Assembly: GCA_035351315.1 (NCBI GenBank)
Contig: DAOPVX010000006.1
Coordinates: forward strand, 1 to 45,982
From: UBA1359 sp029570385
GTDB lineage: Bacteria > Patescibacteriota > Patescibacteriia > Patescibacteriales > Patescibacteriaceae
Length of the DNA stretch: 45,982 bases
Reading direction: 5' to 3'
In this document: piece after piece, positions 8,430 to 15,967 of the stretch
Numbering within the stretch: position 1 is the first letter of the stretch
Layout of the letters: each line of letters opens with the position of its first letter
The notes under the pieces: generated by a model
The model's database searches: none
The model's input: the letters and a program-made list of their open reading frames with translations, nothing else
Told to the model about the DNA's origin: nothing
Program-made: the position numbers and the translations under genes

Positions 8430-10022
8430 TTAAGAATTAGTCCGTTCCTTAGGAGTTACCCAAAAACCCATATACCGGCCTAGCATCAATCTGGTTTGTG
8501 CTTCTAGGCCAGGAATAGCACCAAAGAAAACAATCGTAATCGGCAAAAAAATCCACTGGCCGATCATACTAAAGCGCCGCCACCAAGGATTGCCGGCTGG
8601 CCGTTTCGGCAATAGTAATGAAGAAATAATCGCCGACAAGACCATGCCGATCATGGCAATTGACATTAAAATTCTAGTTACATTTGGTAAATTATTAGAT
8701 AAAACAGTTTGATTAAAACGGTCGCCACCGATAAATAACGGCAGCCAACCGACAAAACCAATAATCAGGGCGTTGGTTGCCCAGGAATGAAAGCCATACA
8801 TTTGGATAAAAATCTTGTTAACAAAAGTTTTTTTCGGAATCTGCTTCCAGCGTTTAATAGTATTAAAAATCAAATAAGGCACATTTTCTACTCCCCAACC
8901 CCAGCGTCGTTGTTGTTTATAAAGATTACGCGCCGTCGGTAATACTTTTTGATCCATACAAACATCCATGGATACTGGATAATGCATCGGCTCCACTTCA
9001 TAATCGCCATTATAGTGGCAAAAACAATGCCAAAATATCCGCGAATCTTCGCTAACCATCTTGGTTGACCAGAAACCGACTTCCTCCAACGCCCGCCAAG
9101 ACATGGAGTGCGATGAGTAAGTAGATAATTTCTCTTGGCGAATCTGCTGCATCATCTGCCAAAAAGTATTCGAATAAGCAGCCACTCTAGCAAAAAACGG
9201 CGCTTGCCAGATATTGTTATGGTAAACCGGAATCGGCTGGTAACTACGGCGGTAGGGTTTATCCGAGGTTAAAAATTTGTAAACCAAACAATAAAAATAT
9301 TGTTCATAAATAACGGTATCGCAATCAAAAACACTGGTTAATAATAAATTATAATCAAGTCCGAGCCGGTCAATTAATTCTCGACGAATAACCTGAGCAG
9401 CCCAGGCCTGATTGGCGCCCTTGCCCTTGAGTTCGCCAACTAAGTTATCCGGATGAACAACGATTTGAAAACGAAAAAAATTATCGCCATATTCCGCTTT
9501 AAGCCGGTCAGCTGTCGCTTGAATAGCGGCTCCACCACGCTCTTCAATAGCTAAGACAAAAATCATTTTATCTTTAGGGAAAGAACTATCAACAATCGCC
9601 TTTAGCCCCGGTTGAATAATCTCATAACTTTCATTATAACAAGGAAAAATCACTAAATGATATAAATCTGACCAAACCACTTGCCGACTAACAATCGCTG
9701 AACCAATCATCGGCTGATAAGTCAAATCAACCGGCTGAAGCGATAAACATCGCTGATGCCAATCAATAACAATACTCTTTCTAGTACGGCGATAGGCTGA
9801 TATTAAAATAATGGCTAAATAGACAACTAAAAGCAACCAATAAACATCAAAGGCGATAATAAACAAAGCCACCCAAACCGGATGAAAATAAGACAAGATA
9901 ATTAAGGTCAACAAAGTCCCCCAAGATAATAAACCGGGAATAATCTCTAAAAAACGATAGAACCGCCGCTCCCAGCCAGTTAAATCAGTAGCTCGACCGA
10001 TTTTTAAATAATCAACGGCCAT
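8430..10022 (-). CDS. Membrane glycosyltransferase, GT2 processive type
   Basis: A 530-residue protein with two N-terminal membrane segments (about 27-46 and 50-78), a cytosolic GT-A domain, and C-terminal membrane helices (about 405-430, 445-470, 488-508). The GT2 start motif is VIFPCYNESYEII (124-136). The metal/nucleotide-sugar motif is D233-C-D235, the catalytic acidic pair ED is near 325, and the QxxRW-type motif is QQRRW (370-374), as in cellulose, hyaluronan and related processive synthases. It would polymerise or extend a surface glycan from a nucleotide sugar at the cytoplasmic membrane. The product is unknown. Its first 11 bases overlap the end of the split VirD4-like ATPase gene, so the two are cotranscribed. 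Confidence 0.85.
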   Translation of the reverse strand: MAVDYLKIGRATDLTGWERRFYRFLEIIPGLLSWGTLLTLIILSYFHPVWVALFIIAFDVYWLLLVVYLAIILISAYRRTRKSIVIDWHQRCLSLQPVDLTYQPMIGSAIVSRQVVWSDLYHLVIFPCYNESYEIIQPGLKAIVDSSFPKDKMIFVLAIEERGGAAIQATADRLKAEYGDNFFRFQIVVHPDNLVGELKGKGANQAWAAQVIRRELIDRLGLDYNLLLTSVFDCDTVIYEQYFYCLVYKFLTSDKPYRRSYQPIPVYHNNIWQAPFFARVAAYSNTFWQMMQQIRQEKLSTYSSHSMSWRALEEVGFWSTKMVSEDSRIFWHCFCHYNGDYEVEPMHYPVSMDVCMDQKVLPTARNLYKQQRRWGWGVENVPYLIFNTIKRWKQIPKKTFVNKIFIQMYGFHSWATNALIIGFVGWLPLFIGGDRFNQTVLSNNLPNVTRILMSIAMIGMVLSAIISSLLLPKRPAGNPWWRRFSMIGQWIFLPITIVFFGAIPGLEAQTRLMLGRYMGFWVTPKERTNS

Positions 10023-11628
10023 GACCTTTTTTTAATCGTTGCAGTGAAGCTGGTGATGAACTGGCCAATTGCTGTCGCTGGCTCTGCTCAGCCCGATAGC
10101 GACGCAGACACTCTGGGCAATAAACCGGCCGTTTACCATCGGGCACAAATCTAGTGGTCGTCGGCTGATTGCAACCATCGCAAACAGCCGGATAACGCTG
10201 TTCAGCTGAAACATGGGCAGCCGCCTTCTTGGCTGCTGGCCCAGCTAAGTCTGACGAGGTTGGTTGAATTGCTTCTTTTTTATTTAGTAAAATTTCAACT
10301 TTATCGGCCAAGGCGTTAGTCGGCGCTACCTTCTTAACATCATCATCTTCTTGATTGAGATGCCAACGCATAATCCCCTCTTCAACAATATCGCGTTGAC
10401 TAGCATAATTTTCACGAGTATGCTCAATAACGGCTTGTAAATTGGGATAACGTTCTTCTTTGCTGAGCGGGGCTAAAGTCTTAGCGGAAAAAGGATCAGA
10501 GGTTAATCCGTCAATCATCAGCTTGATATAAAAGTTGAACTTGGGAATATTAACTAAATCTTCTTCAGTAAATAATGGCATGAATTCTTTAGCCAAAAAT
10601 TCAGCATCAGTGGCGCCGACACGGAAAGTAACTAAGGTGCCGACATTACCAAAAACAGCGGCCCGCACCACATCGCTAAGCTGTTCAATGTATTGATGAG
10701 CCAATATTAAACTTAAATGATACTTGCGCGCTTCAGATAAAATATTGGCAAAACTATCAGTAGCAAAATTCTGAAATTCATCAACATAGAGATAAAAATC
10801 GCGTCGGTCTTCCTCATTGGTGTCAACTCGGCTCATGGCTGCCAGCTGTAGCTTGGTAATCATCATTGAACCAAGCAGGGCAGAATTGTCTTCACCAATC
10901 CGTCCCTTACTTAGATTCATGATTAAAATCTTGCCTTCATCCATGATGTGACGAATATTAATTGAAGACTTAACTTGGCCGACAATATTACGAATCAACG
11001 CGCTGGATAAAAACTGACCGACCTTATTTTGAATCGGCGCTACCGCCTCTGAGGCAAATTTGTCATTGTAACCACTGAATTCATTGACCCAAAATGCTTT
11101 AACCACCGGATCCTGGACCTTATCAATCACCTTCTTACGAAAATTCTTATCGGATAACATCCGAGTAATGGCCAATAGGGTGGAGCCAGGATAATCTAAA
11201 ACCGCCAAGATAGCATTGCGCAAAATATATTCCAAGCGTGGTCCCCAAGAATCAGCCCATAATTTTTGAAAAACACCAATCAGCCCTGAAGCAACCAAAT
11301 GACGCAGGTGCGGCTCAACCTGTTCCACCACGTTGAAAGCAATCGGATATTCCGCATCCGACGGATTGAAATAGATAACATCTTTAACTCGATTATCAGG
11401 AATATACTCTAAAATTTTCTCAGCCAAGTCACCATGCGGATCAACCACCGCCAATCCGCGGCCCTTGCTAATGTCTTGGACAATCATATTTTCCAAGATG
11501 GTTGACTTACCCATGCCGGATTTACCGATAATATACATGTGCCGACGGCGATCATCTAGCTTGATGCCAAATTTATAACCCTGATTGCGAAAAGTTGTCT
11601 CTCCGAACAAAGTAACTTCTTGATTCAT
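10012..11628 (-). CDS. VirD4/TraG-like ATPase, split form, with C-terminal zinc ribbon
   Basis: About 538 residues from the ATG at 11628; a TTG nine bases earlier would overlap the upstream stop. The ATPase core matches the C-terminal half of 1928-4426 nearly motif for motif: RRHMYIIGKSGMGKST (P-loop), LAVVDPHGDLAEK, FYLYVDEFQNF (Walker B) and HQYIEQL. It has no membrane helix of its own; that is supplied by the gene immediately upstream. After an Ala/Lys-rich linker it ends in a treble-clef-like zinc ribbon (CDGC, then 18 residues, then CPEC), absent from the fused paralogue. It presumably forms a hexameric motor with the 11634-13136 protein at the membrane. The substrate, DNA or protein, is not known. 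Confidence 0.9.
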   Translation of the reverse strand: MNQEVTLFGETTFRNQGYKFGIKLDDRRRHMYIIGKSGMGKSTILENMIVQDISKGRGLAVVDPHGDLAEKILEYIPDNRVKDVIYFNPSDAEYPIAFNVVEQVEPHLRHLVASGLIGVFQKLWADSWGPRLEYILRNAILAVLDYPGSTLLAITRMLSDKNFRKKVIDKVQDPVVKAFWVNEFSGYNDKFASEAVAPIQNKVGQFLSSALIRNIVGQVKSSINIRHIMDEGKILIMNLSKGRIGEDNSALLGSMMITKLQLAAMSRVDTNEEDRRDFYLYVDEFQNFATDSFANILSEARKYHLSLILAHQYIEQLSDVVRAAVFGNVGTLVTFRVGATDAEFLAKEFMPLFTEEDLVNIPKFNFYIKLMIDGLTSDPFSAKTLAPLSKEERYPNLQAVIEHTRENYASQRDIVEEGIMRWHLNQEDDDVKKVAPTNALADKVEILLNKKEAIQPTSSDLAGPAAKKAAAHVSAEQRYPAVCDGCNQPTTTRFVPDGKRPVYCPECLRRYRAEQSQRQQLASSSPASLQRLKKGHGR

Positions 11629-11633
11629 ATATT

Positions 11634-13136
11634 TCAATCGTTAATACCTGGTAAATTACTAGGCGGCGGCGCCTGATGACTTTCTGTGGCCACCGACGGC
11701 GCGCTTGATTCACTGGACGCTGGTGCTTCAGCTGGCTGTTCATCAACTGACTCATCATCTAAGTTAAATAAATCATCCAAGGCCAAATCACTGGCTAGCG
11801 AATCTTCCACTGGCAAAGCCATTGGTGGCTCCATCTTCTTGCTGGTTGTCTTTTGGATTAACGGCGCCTTAACTACTGTTTCAATCGGAAAATGCCAGAG
11901 CGAAGCAATTTCTTCAACATTTAAATACCACAGCTTGCGACCAGCTGTGTCGTCGCGGTCTTTATAAGCTCTTATAACCTTATTCTTTTTACGGATAATC
12001 TGACTAAGTTTATAAAAATAGTTAGAAGATGTTTGCGTGACTTTAGTATCCGGTTTTAAAGCATTCAAATCATTAGCATTAAACTGCTTAATAAAACCAA
12101 CAAAACCATTAACCGCCTTAGGCTTATTCATAACCTCACGGCGAGACACATAAATCATTCGCAATTTAACACCATAGCCCATCTTGGATATTTTTTCTTG
12201 GATAGCTTCAATCTGCTTTTTTTGCACCGGCAATAAGTTGAGCATGTTGATTTCTTTTTTTTCTTCTTTGGCTGGCTTATCTTCAATATTTCCCCAAAGA
12301 CTGTAAATCATTTCACTGAATTGACTCATTAACTCTAAAAACCACTCAAAAAAACGGTCAACAATGGTCGGATCATCCTTAGGTTTAATACCTAGCACAT
12401 TATCAATGGCTGGTTTGCCAATTTTAGACCAATCGGCCGCCACTGGTAATATCAGCAGCTGATACCAAATCTGCTCGCCAGGCCGCAAGGAACTCATTAG
12501 ATCCATCAGCGGTGCCATCGGATCTTTAAAATGAAATTCCGGCCGACCTAATTGATATTCAAAATCCTTATAAGTTTTAATTGGTAAAGCTTGTTTGAAC
12601 TCCGGCTCCATTTGGACTGGGATGAACTCCGCTCCCCACATGTCAAAATCAGGGTCAGGAAAAGTGCTGGGAACAGTATTGACATAATCATCAACCTCAG
12701 CAATTTCCGCATCTGGATATTGCGAATAAATGGCAGTTTCGACTAAACTGCGAAAAGCAACTGGTGTTCGCACTAAAAATTGAATATAACCGTCAATACC
12801 GACGATTTCAAAACTGAAACCGAGTTGGAATTTACCTTCCCAATAAGTTTCAATTAAATTAATAGTGCCATGAGCGCCGGCTAGATAGCACAACATATTC
12901 TCCAAAGCCTTGGGCGTCTGCTCGTTAGCCCGAGGAACATCAATGGCTAAAAGTACGAATTTTTGTTTGCTAAAAAAGAGGCGACGACGCCAAGCCAGCC
13001 AGACGCAACCCGCGCCATATAAAAAAATTACCGCCGGAATCATCCAGCCATAATACAATATAATCCGCCGAAACATTTCGTCAGCTGGCAAACTAAAAAA
13101 ATTTAATAATGGTGCTAGATTTAAAACTATTTCCAT
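11634..13136 (-). CDS. Membrane-anchored partner of the split VirD4-like ATPase
   Basis: A 500-residue protein from ATG 13136; a TTG at 13142 is the alternative start. One transmembrane helix lies near residues 27-48, and a cytosolic domain follows. That domain aligns by eye with residues 50-380 of the fused ATPase at 1928-4426: FSFEIVGIDGYIQFLVRTP against FSFEIVANQGLIAFYVVSP, ALPIKTYKDF against ALPIKTYDQQ, and VEEIASLWHFP against TEELSSLFHFP. It has no P-loop. A Ser/Pro/Ala/Glu-rich tail covers about the last 60 residues. Its TGA stop (11634-11636) is 5 bases from the ATPase start, so translational coupling is likely. I infer it is the membrane half of a two-subunit coupling protein. Confidence 0.82.
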   Translation of the reverse strand: MEIVLNLAPLLNFFSLPADEMFRRIILYYGWMIPAVIFLYGAGCVWLAWRRRLFFSKQKFVLLAIDVPRANEQTPKALENMLCYLAGAHGTINLIETYWEGKFQLGFSFEIVGIDGYIQFLVRTPVAFRSLVETAIYSQYPDAEIAEVDDYVNTVPSTFPDPDFDMWGAEFIPVQMEPEFKQALPIKTYKDFEYQLGRPEFHFKDPMAPLMDLMSSLRPGEQIWYQLLILPVAADWSKIGKPAIDNVLGIKPKDDPTIVDRFFEWFLELMSQFSEMIYSLWGNIEDKPAKEEKKEINMLNLLPVQKKQIEAIQEKISKMGYGVKLRMIYVSRREVMNKPKAVNGFVGFIKQFNANDLNALKPDTKVTQTSSNYFYKLSQIIRKKNKVIRAYKDRDDTAGRKLWYLNVEEIASLWHFPIETVVKAPLIQKTTSKKMEPPMALPVEDSLASDLALDDLFNLDDESVDEQPAEAPASSESSAPSVATESHQAPPPSNLPGIND

Positions 13137-13143
13137 AGACAAA

Positions 13144-13168
13144 TAAACTGGAGATTACTTCCAGTTTA
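13144..13168 (-). promoter_or_regulatory. Inverted repeat at the start of the split-ATPase transcript
   Basis: A perfect 9-base inverted repeat, TAAACTGGA and TCCAGTTTA, with a 7-base spacer. It ends 8 bases before the ATG at 13136 and overlaps the last base of the predicted -10 box (13168-13173). It could be an operator over the transcription start, or a weak terminator for the regulator gene ending at 13207; the following T-rich run on the minus strand is short and interrupted. Confidence 0.5.
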
Positions 13169-13196
13169 TCATAAGATATAGCAAAAGAAAAGACAA
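13168..13196 (-). promoter_or_regulatory. Promoter for the split VirD4-like operon
   Basis: Minus-strand TTGTCT (13191-13196), 17 bases, TATGAT (13168-13173): four and five matches to consensus at ideal spacing. Predicted start near 13161, leaving about 25 bases of leader before ATG 13136. Confidence 0.55.
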
Positions 13197-13206
13197 CCAA
13201 TAATGA

Positions 13207-14400
13207 TTAAGTCGCCTTGTCTTGTAAGGAATATGTGCCATCGGGCAAACGCTGAAACAGCTGTTTATTAGATAAGATTAAGCTAACGGTAGTCTTTTTG
13301 ACCAAGCGTTGTGTTAAAACTTTATCAATAATCTCATCCTTGGATAAAGAATGGCGAGCTTGCTTTAAGATGCGAGTAACAATATCAACTACGCGACCAG
13401 CCTGATAGCCGGATTCTTTGAGAGCATAAATGCCGCGACCGACCAGGACATAACGGTCATCAAGAATCAACTCATTATGAACCGTGGCGGCATTGGCTCG
13501 CTTGTCAGTAAAAAACTGATTAATTCGACTGGTAATTTCGCGAAAATGCAATGGCTGGTCAGTCTGTTTAAGCACCAAATAAATCTTATCAGTAATCGTC
13601 CGTGGACGAATCTCTGGCCAATCAGCCGGCCCCCAAGAACCAAAATTATTGCGTTCAATATCGCGAATAGCCCGTAAAACTGAATATATTGGCTTGTATT
13701 TATTAATCAACTGACCGTCTTGAAAGCTATCCTGACCAGATAAAGCACTAGCTAAGTCTAACTTGTTGGCGCTCACTAATTTATCAGCATTAGCCTTAAA
13801 AGCATCTAAATCAAAACTCAATTTAATTAAATCTTCGATTAAAAATAATCTTTTGGCCTGACGAACCTGCTCCACTAATTGCTGAGCCAACAGTTCCAAG
13901 TGATCAATCGTTTGATATTTTAGTTTAATTGAATCATTAAATAAGCCGGAAGTAACCGGATCAAAATCTTCAGACAAAACCCGAGAAATTAAAAAATCAA
14001 AATTGTTAGCATAAATTGGTAAATCATCATCTTTGAGCGCTTCCCGACTAAGCGCTAAAAAACTGCTTTGCAAATATTGCTTATCCATCAACCCGCCATT
14101 ATCCAACAATAAATCATCCAAGGCTTGACGCAATAAACCAATTTGCTTCTCCAATTCGCACATTTTTTTGATTTTCTTAAGACCAGCCGCCTCAATTTGA
14201 CGAACTCGCTCTCTGGTCAGGCCATGACTGGCACCAATCTGCTCTAGCGTTTGTTTATTTGACGAATTTAAGCCAAAACGGCGCAATAAGACATCACGCT
14301 CGCGTGGATTAACTTTTTGTAATAATTTTTTAACTAATTTAAATAAAGAAAAATTATCAGTTAAAAAAACCGGCCTAACGGTAGCATTTTTAGCAGCCAT
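13207..14400 (-). CDS. Sigma-70 region 4 and HARE-HTH domain protein, putative transcription regulator
   Basis: About 397 residues from ATG 14400 (a TTG at 14406 is possible). Residues ~25-80 are a clear sigma-70 region 4 helix-turn-helix: NPRERDVLLRRFGL, then TLEQIGASHGLTRERVRQIE, the sequence that reads -35 elements. Regions 2 and 3, needed for -10 recognition and melting, are absent. A helical middle follows. Residues ~265-335 form a HARE-HTH domain like the RNA polymerase delta subunit (LHFREITSRINQFF, then DDRYVLVGRGIYALKE), and a second winged helix ends the protein (SLSKDEIIDKVL to LPDGTYSL). It may touch RNA polymerase or promoter DNA, but cannot act alone as a sigma factor. It is a monocistronic-looking gene with its own promoter. 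Confidence 0.78.
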   Translation of the reverse strand: MAAKNATVRPVFLTDNFSLFKLVKKLLQKVNPRERDVLLRRFGLNSSNKQTLEQIGASHGLTRERVRQIEAAGLKKIKKMCELEKQIGLLRQALDDLLLDNGGLMDKQYLQSSFLALSREALKDDDLPIYANNFDFLISRVLSEDFDPVTSGLFNDSIKLKYQTIDHLELLAQQLVEQVRQAKRLFLIEDLIKLSFDLDAFKANADKLVSANKLDLASALSGQDSFQDGQLINKYKPIYSVLRAIRDIERNNFGSWGPADWPEIRPRTITDKIYLVLKQTDQPLHFREITSRINQFFTDKRANAATVHNELILDDRYVLVGRGIYALKESGYQAGRVVDIVTRILKQARHSLSKDEIIDKVLTQRLVKKTTVSLILSNKQLFQRLPDGTYSLQDKAT

Positions 14401-14437
14401 AGACAAATCAAGCTATTTAGATAAAATATTACTTATA

Positions 14438-14466
14438 TATTTAACATCTTTTTGTAAATAAGTCAA
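14438..14466 (-). promoter_or_regulatory. Promoter for the sigma-region-4/HARE-HTH gene
   Basis: Minus-strand TTGACT (14461-14466), 17 bases, TAAATA (14438-14443), with TGT directly before the -10 as an extended element. The predicted start near 14431 gives about 30 bases of leader. Confidence 0.5.
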
Positions 14467-14481
14467 TAGCTAGCGTAAAAT

Positions 14482-14510
14482 AAAACAACCCGCTAATGAT
14501 GGGTTGTTTT
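14482..14510 (-). terminator. Intrinsic terminator after rplU
   Basis: Perfect 10-base stem AAAACAACCC and GGGTTGTTTT with a 9-base loop, followed on the minus strand by a T-rich run. It lies 9 bases past the rplU stop. Confidence 0.85.
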
Positions 14511-14518
14511 AATAATAA

Positions 14519-14830
14519 CTACCAATCTTGAATTTCAATCTTGGTAAATTGCTGACGATGACCAAGAGTCTTCTTATAGCGAGTCTTGTTCTTGTATTTG
14601 ATAACGGTTATCTTATCTTCCTGGCCATGATCTAAAACTTTGGCAGTAATCGCGGCGTTTAATATCGGCCGGCCAAGCTGGATATCTTGGGTCTGCTCAT
14701 CGGCTAATAGCAAGGCATCAAACTTGACTTCAGCGGCTGGTTCCGAGGACAACTTTTCAATTTTAATGGTTTGACCGGGACGAACTTTATATTGTTTGCC
14801 GCCAGTGGCAATTATAGCAAATTTAGACAT
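14519..14830 (-). CDS. rplU: 50S ribosomal protein L21
   Basis: 103 residues, the normal length. It begins FAIIATGGKQYKVRPGQTI and ends with the RNA-binding KYKNKTRYKKTLGHRQQFT signature of L21, which binds 23S rRNA domain VI. It is transcribed alone between its own strong promoter (14884-14912) and an intrinsic terminator (14482-14510). In most bacteria rpmA (L27) follows rplU; here it does not, the next gene being the sigma-region-4 protein beyond the terminator. Confidence 0.97.
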   Translation of the reverse strand: MSKFAIIATGGKQYKVRPGQTIKIEKLSSEPAAEVKFDALLLADEQTQDIQLGRPILNAAITAKVLDHGQEDKITVIKYKNKTRYKKTLGHRQQFTKIEIQDW

Positions 14831-14883
14831 ATCGCTATTGATTGTATTAAAAAAATAAAACCTTACGGGACAGGTGTGTCATT

Positions 14884-14912
14884 ATATTACGGTTTTTGCT
14901 TAGGCTTGTCAA
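14884..14912 (-). promoter_or_regulatory. Strong sigma70 promoter for rplU
   Basis: Minus-strand TTGACA (14907-14912), exactly 17 bases, TAATAT (14884-14889). The promoter lies inside the 3' end of the upstream transferase gene, and its -10 box overlaps that gene's stop codon (14887-14889). Predicted start near 14877, about 47 bases before the ATG. Confidence 0.8.
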
Positions 14913-15966
14913 GTAATGAAAAACGAATAACCACGATAGTCATTAATATAATTAGCAATAAAAGAGCTAGGCGCTTGCCTTGGCTCTGTAAAAATAAAGC
15001 ACTTAAGCCAAAAACTAAAGAAACAGCATAATAAGTAATCGCCGTTCGTTTAGCACTCCAGCCTAAATCAACTAACCGCTGGTGTAGATGTTTGCGGTCA
15101 GCGGTCCGAAGCGGATTCTGTCCATTAAATAGACGACGAACAATAACCCAAACCACGTCTAAGATCGGCACCCCCATAATCAGCAAGGCGATGGCAATTT
15201 TACCACCGGAAATAATAGCAAGCACGCCCAATAGATAGCCAAGCATTAAAGAGCCGCCATCACCTAAATAAATCTTAGCTGGTGACCAATTATATAACAA
15301 AAAACCAGCGCAAGCCGCCGCCAAAATAAAAGCGGCCAAAGCAATATCAGGCTGATAATATTTGGTGGTCAAAGTAAATAAGCCAATCACCAGGCTGCCA
15401 ATCCCGACTAAACCGGTAACCAAGCCATCAACTCCATCCAAAAGTTTAGTGGTATACATCATGCCCATCAACCAGAAAAAGGTAAATAAATCAACCAGAA
15501 CGACAAAATGACGGACAATCCCCTGCCAGCTGAATAAACTAATTTGCCAACTATTCAAAAAGATTAATTGACCATCTAATCCAGTAATTTTTTTAATGCC
15601 AACGCCACCAACAATTACCGCTAAAACGGCCAAAATTGGAAAAATTAATTGCTTATGCGGCGGCAAATTATAGCGATCATCCAAAGAGCCGCCAATCATC
15701 AAAATCAGGCCGCCCAACCAAACGCCTAGCCAATGATGATAAGTTAAATCACCAATTATTAAATAGCGCCGAAAAATCAAGGCGGTCAATGAAATACCGA
15801 TAAATATCGCCCAGCCGCCCAGAAGAGCTACCGGCTGACTCTGTAACTTACGAATTTGATCTGGCCGATCAATAATAGCTAACCGCCAAGCTAACCGCCT
15901 AATCAACGGAGTGGTGACAACGGCTAAGAAAAAAGCTAAAAAACTGGCAGCCAAATAAGGCAACAT
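14887..15966 (-). CDS. Undecaprenyl-phosphate sugar-1-phosphate transferase, TagO/WecA-like
   Basis: A 359-residue polytopic membrane protein of glycosyltransferase family 4 (MraY/WecA/TagO superfamily). It transfers a HexNAc-1-phosphate from a UDP-sugar to the undecaprenyl phosphate carrier, the first membrane step of a surface glycan. Visible motifs are GGSLDDRYNLPPHKQ, LLDGVDGLVTG, IYLGDGGSLMLGYLLG and RKHLHQRL. The last is the His-rich loop that marks WecA/TagO rather than MraY, with the third residue pair changed to HQ. About ten transmembrane helices are apparent. It is followed after one base's gap by the Wzy-like gene, upstream in transcription, so both belong to one polysaccharide operon. 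Confidence 0.88.
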   Translation of the reverse strand: MLPYLAASFLAFFLAVVTTPLIRRLAWRLAIIDRPDQIRKLQSQPVALLGGWAIFIGISLTALIFRRYLIIGDLTYHHWLGVWLGGLILMIGGSLDDRYNLPPHKQLIFPILAVLAVIVGGVGIKKITGLDGQLIFLNSWQISLFSWQGIVRHFVVLVDLFTFFWLMGMMYTTKLLDGVDGLVTGLVGIGSLVIGLFTLTTKYYQPDIALAAFILAAACAGFLLYNWSPAKIYLGDGGSLMLGYLLGVLAIISGGKIAIALLIMGVPILDVVWVIVRRLFNGQNPLRTADRKHLHQRLVDLGWSAKRTAITYYAVSLVFGLSALFLQSQGKRLALLLLIILMTIVVIRFSLLDKPKQKP

Positions 15967-15967
15967 A

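Noticed and set aside
11634..11636. Recoding of TGA as glycine, as in some CPR groups
   Set aside because: TGA is a plausible true stop here, with the next gene starting 5 bases later, and I see no in-frame TGA within genes.
11686..11967. Ser-rich plus-strand frame opposite the split-ATPase partner
   Set aside because: It mirrors the low-complexity tail of the minus-strand gene and has no support of its own.
14831..14886. L21-leader type structured RNA upstream of rplU
   Set aside because: The 47-base predicted leader has no convincing long stem.
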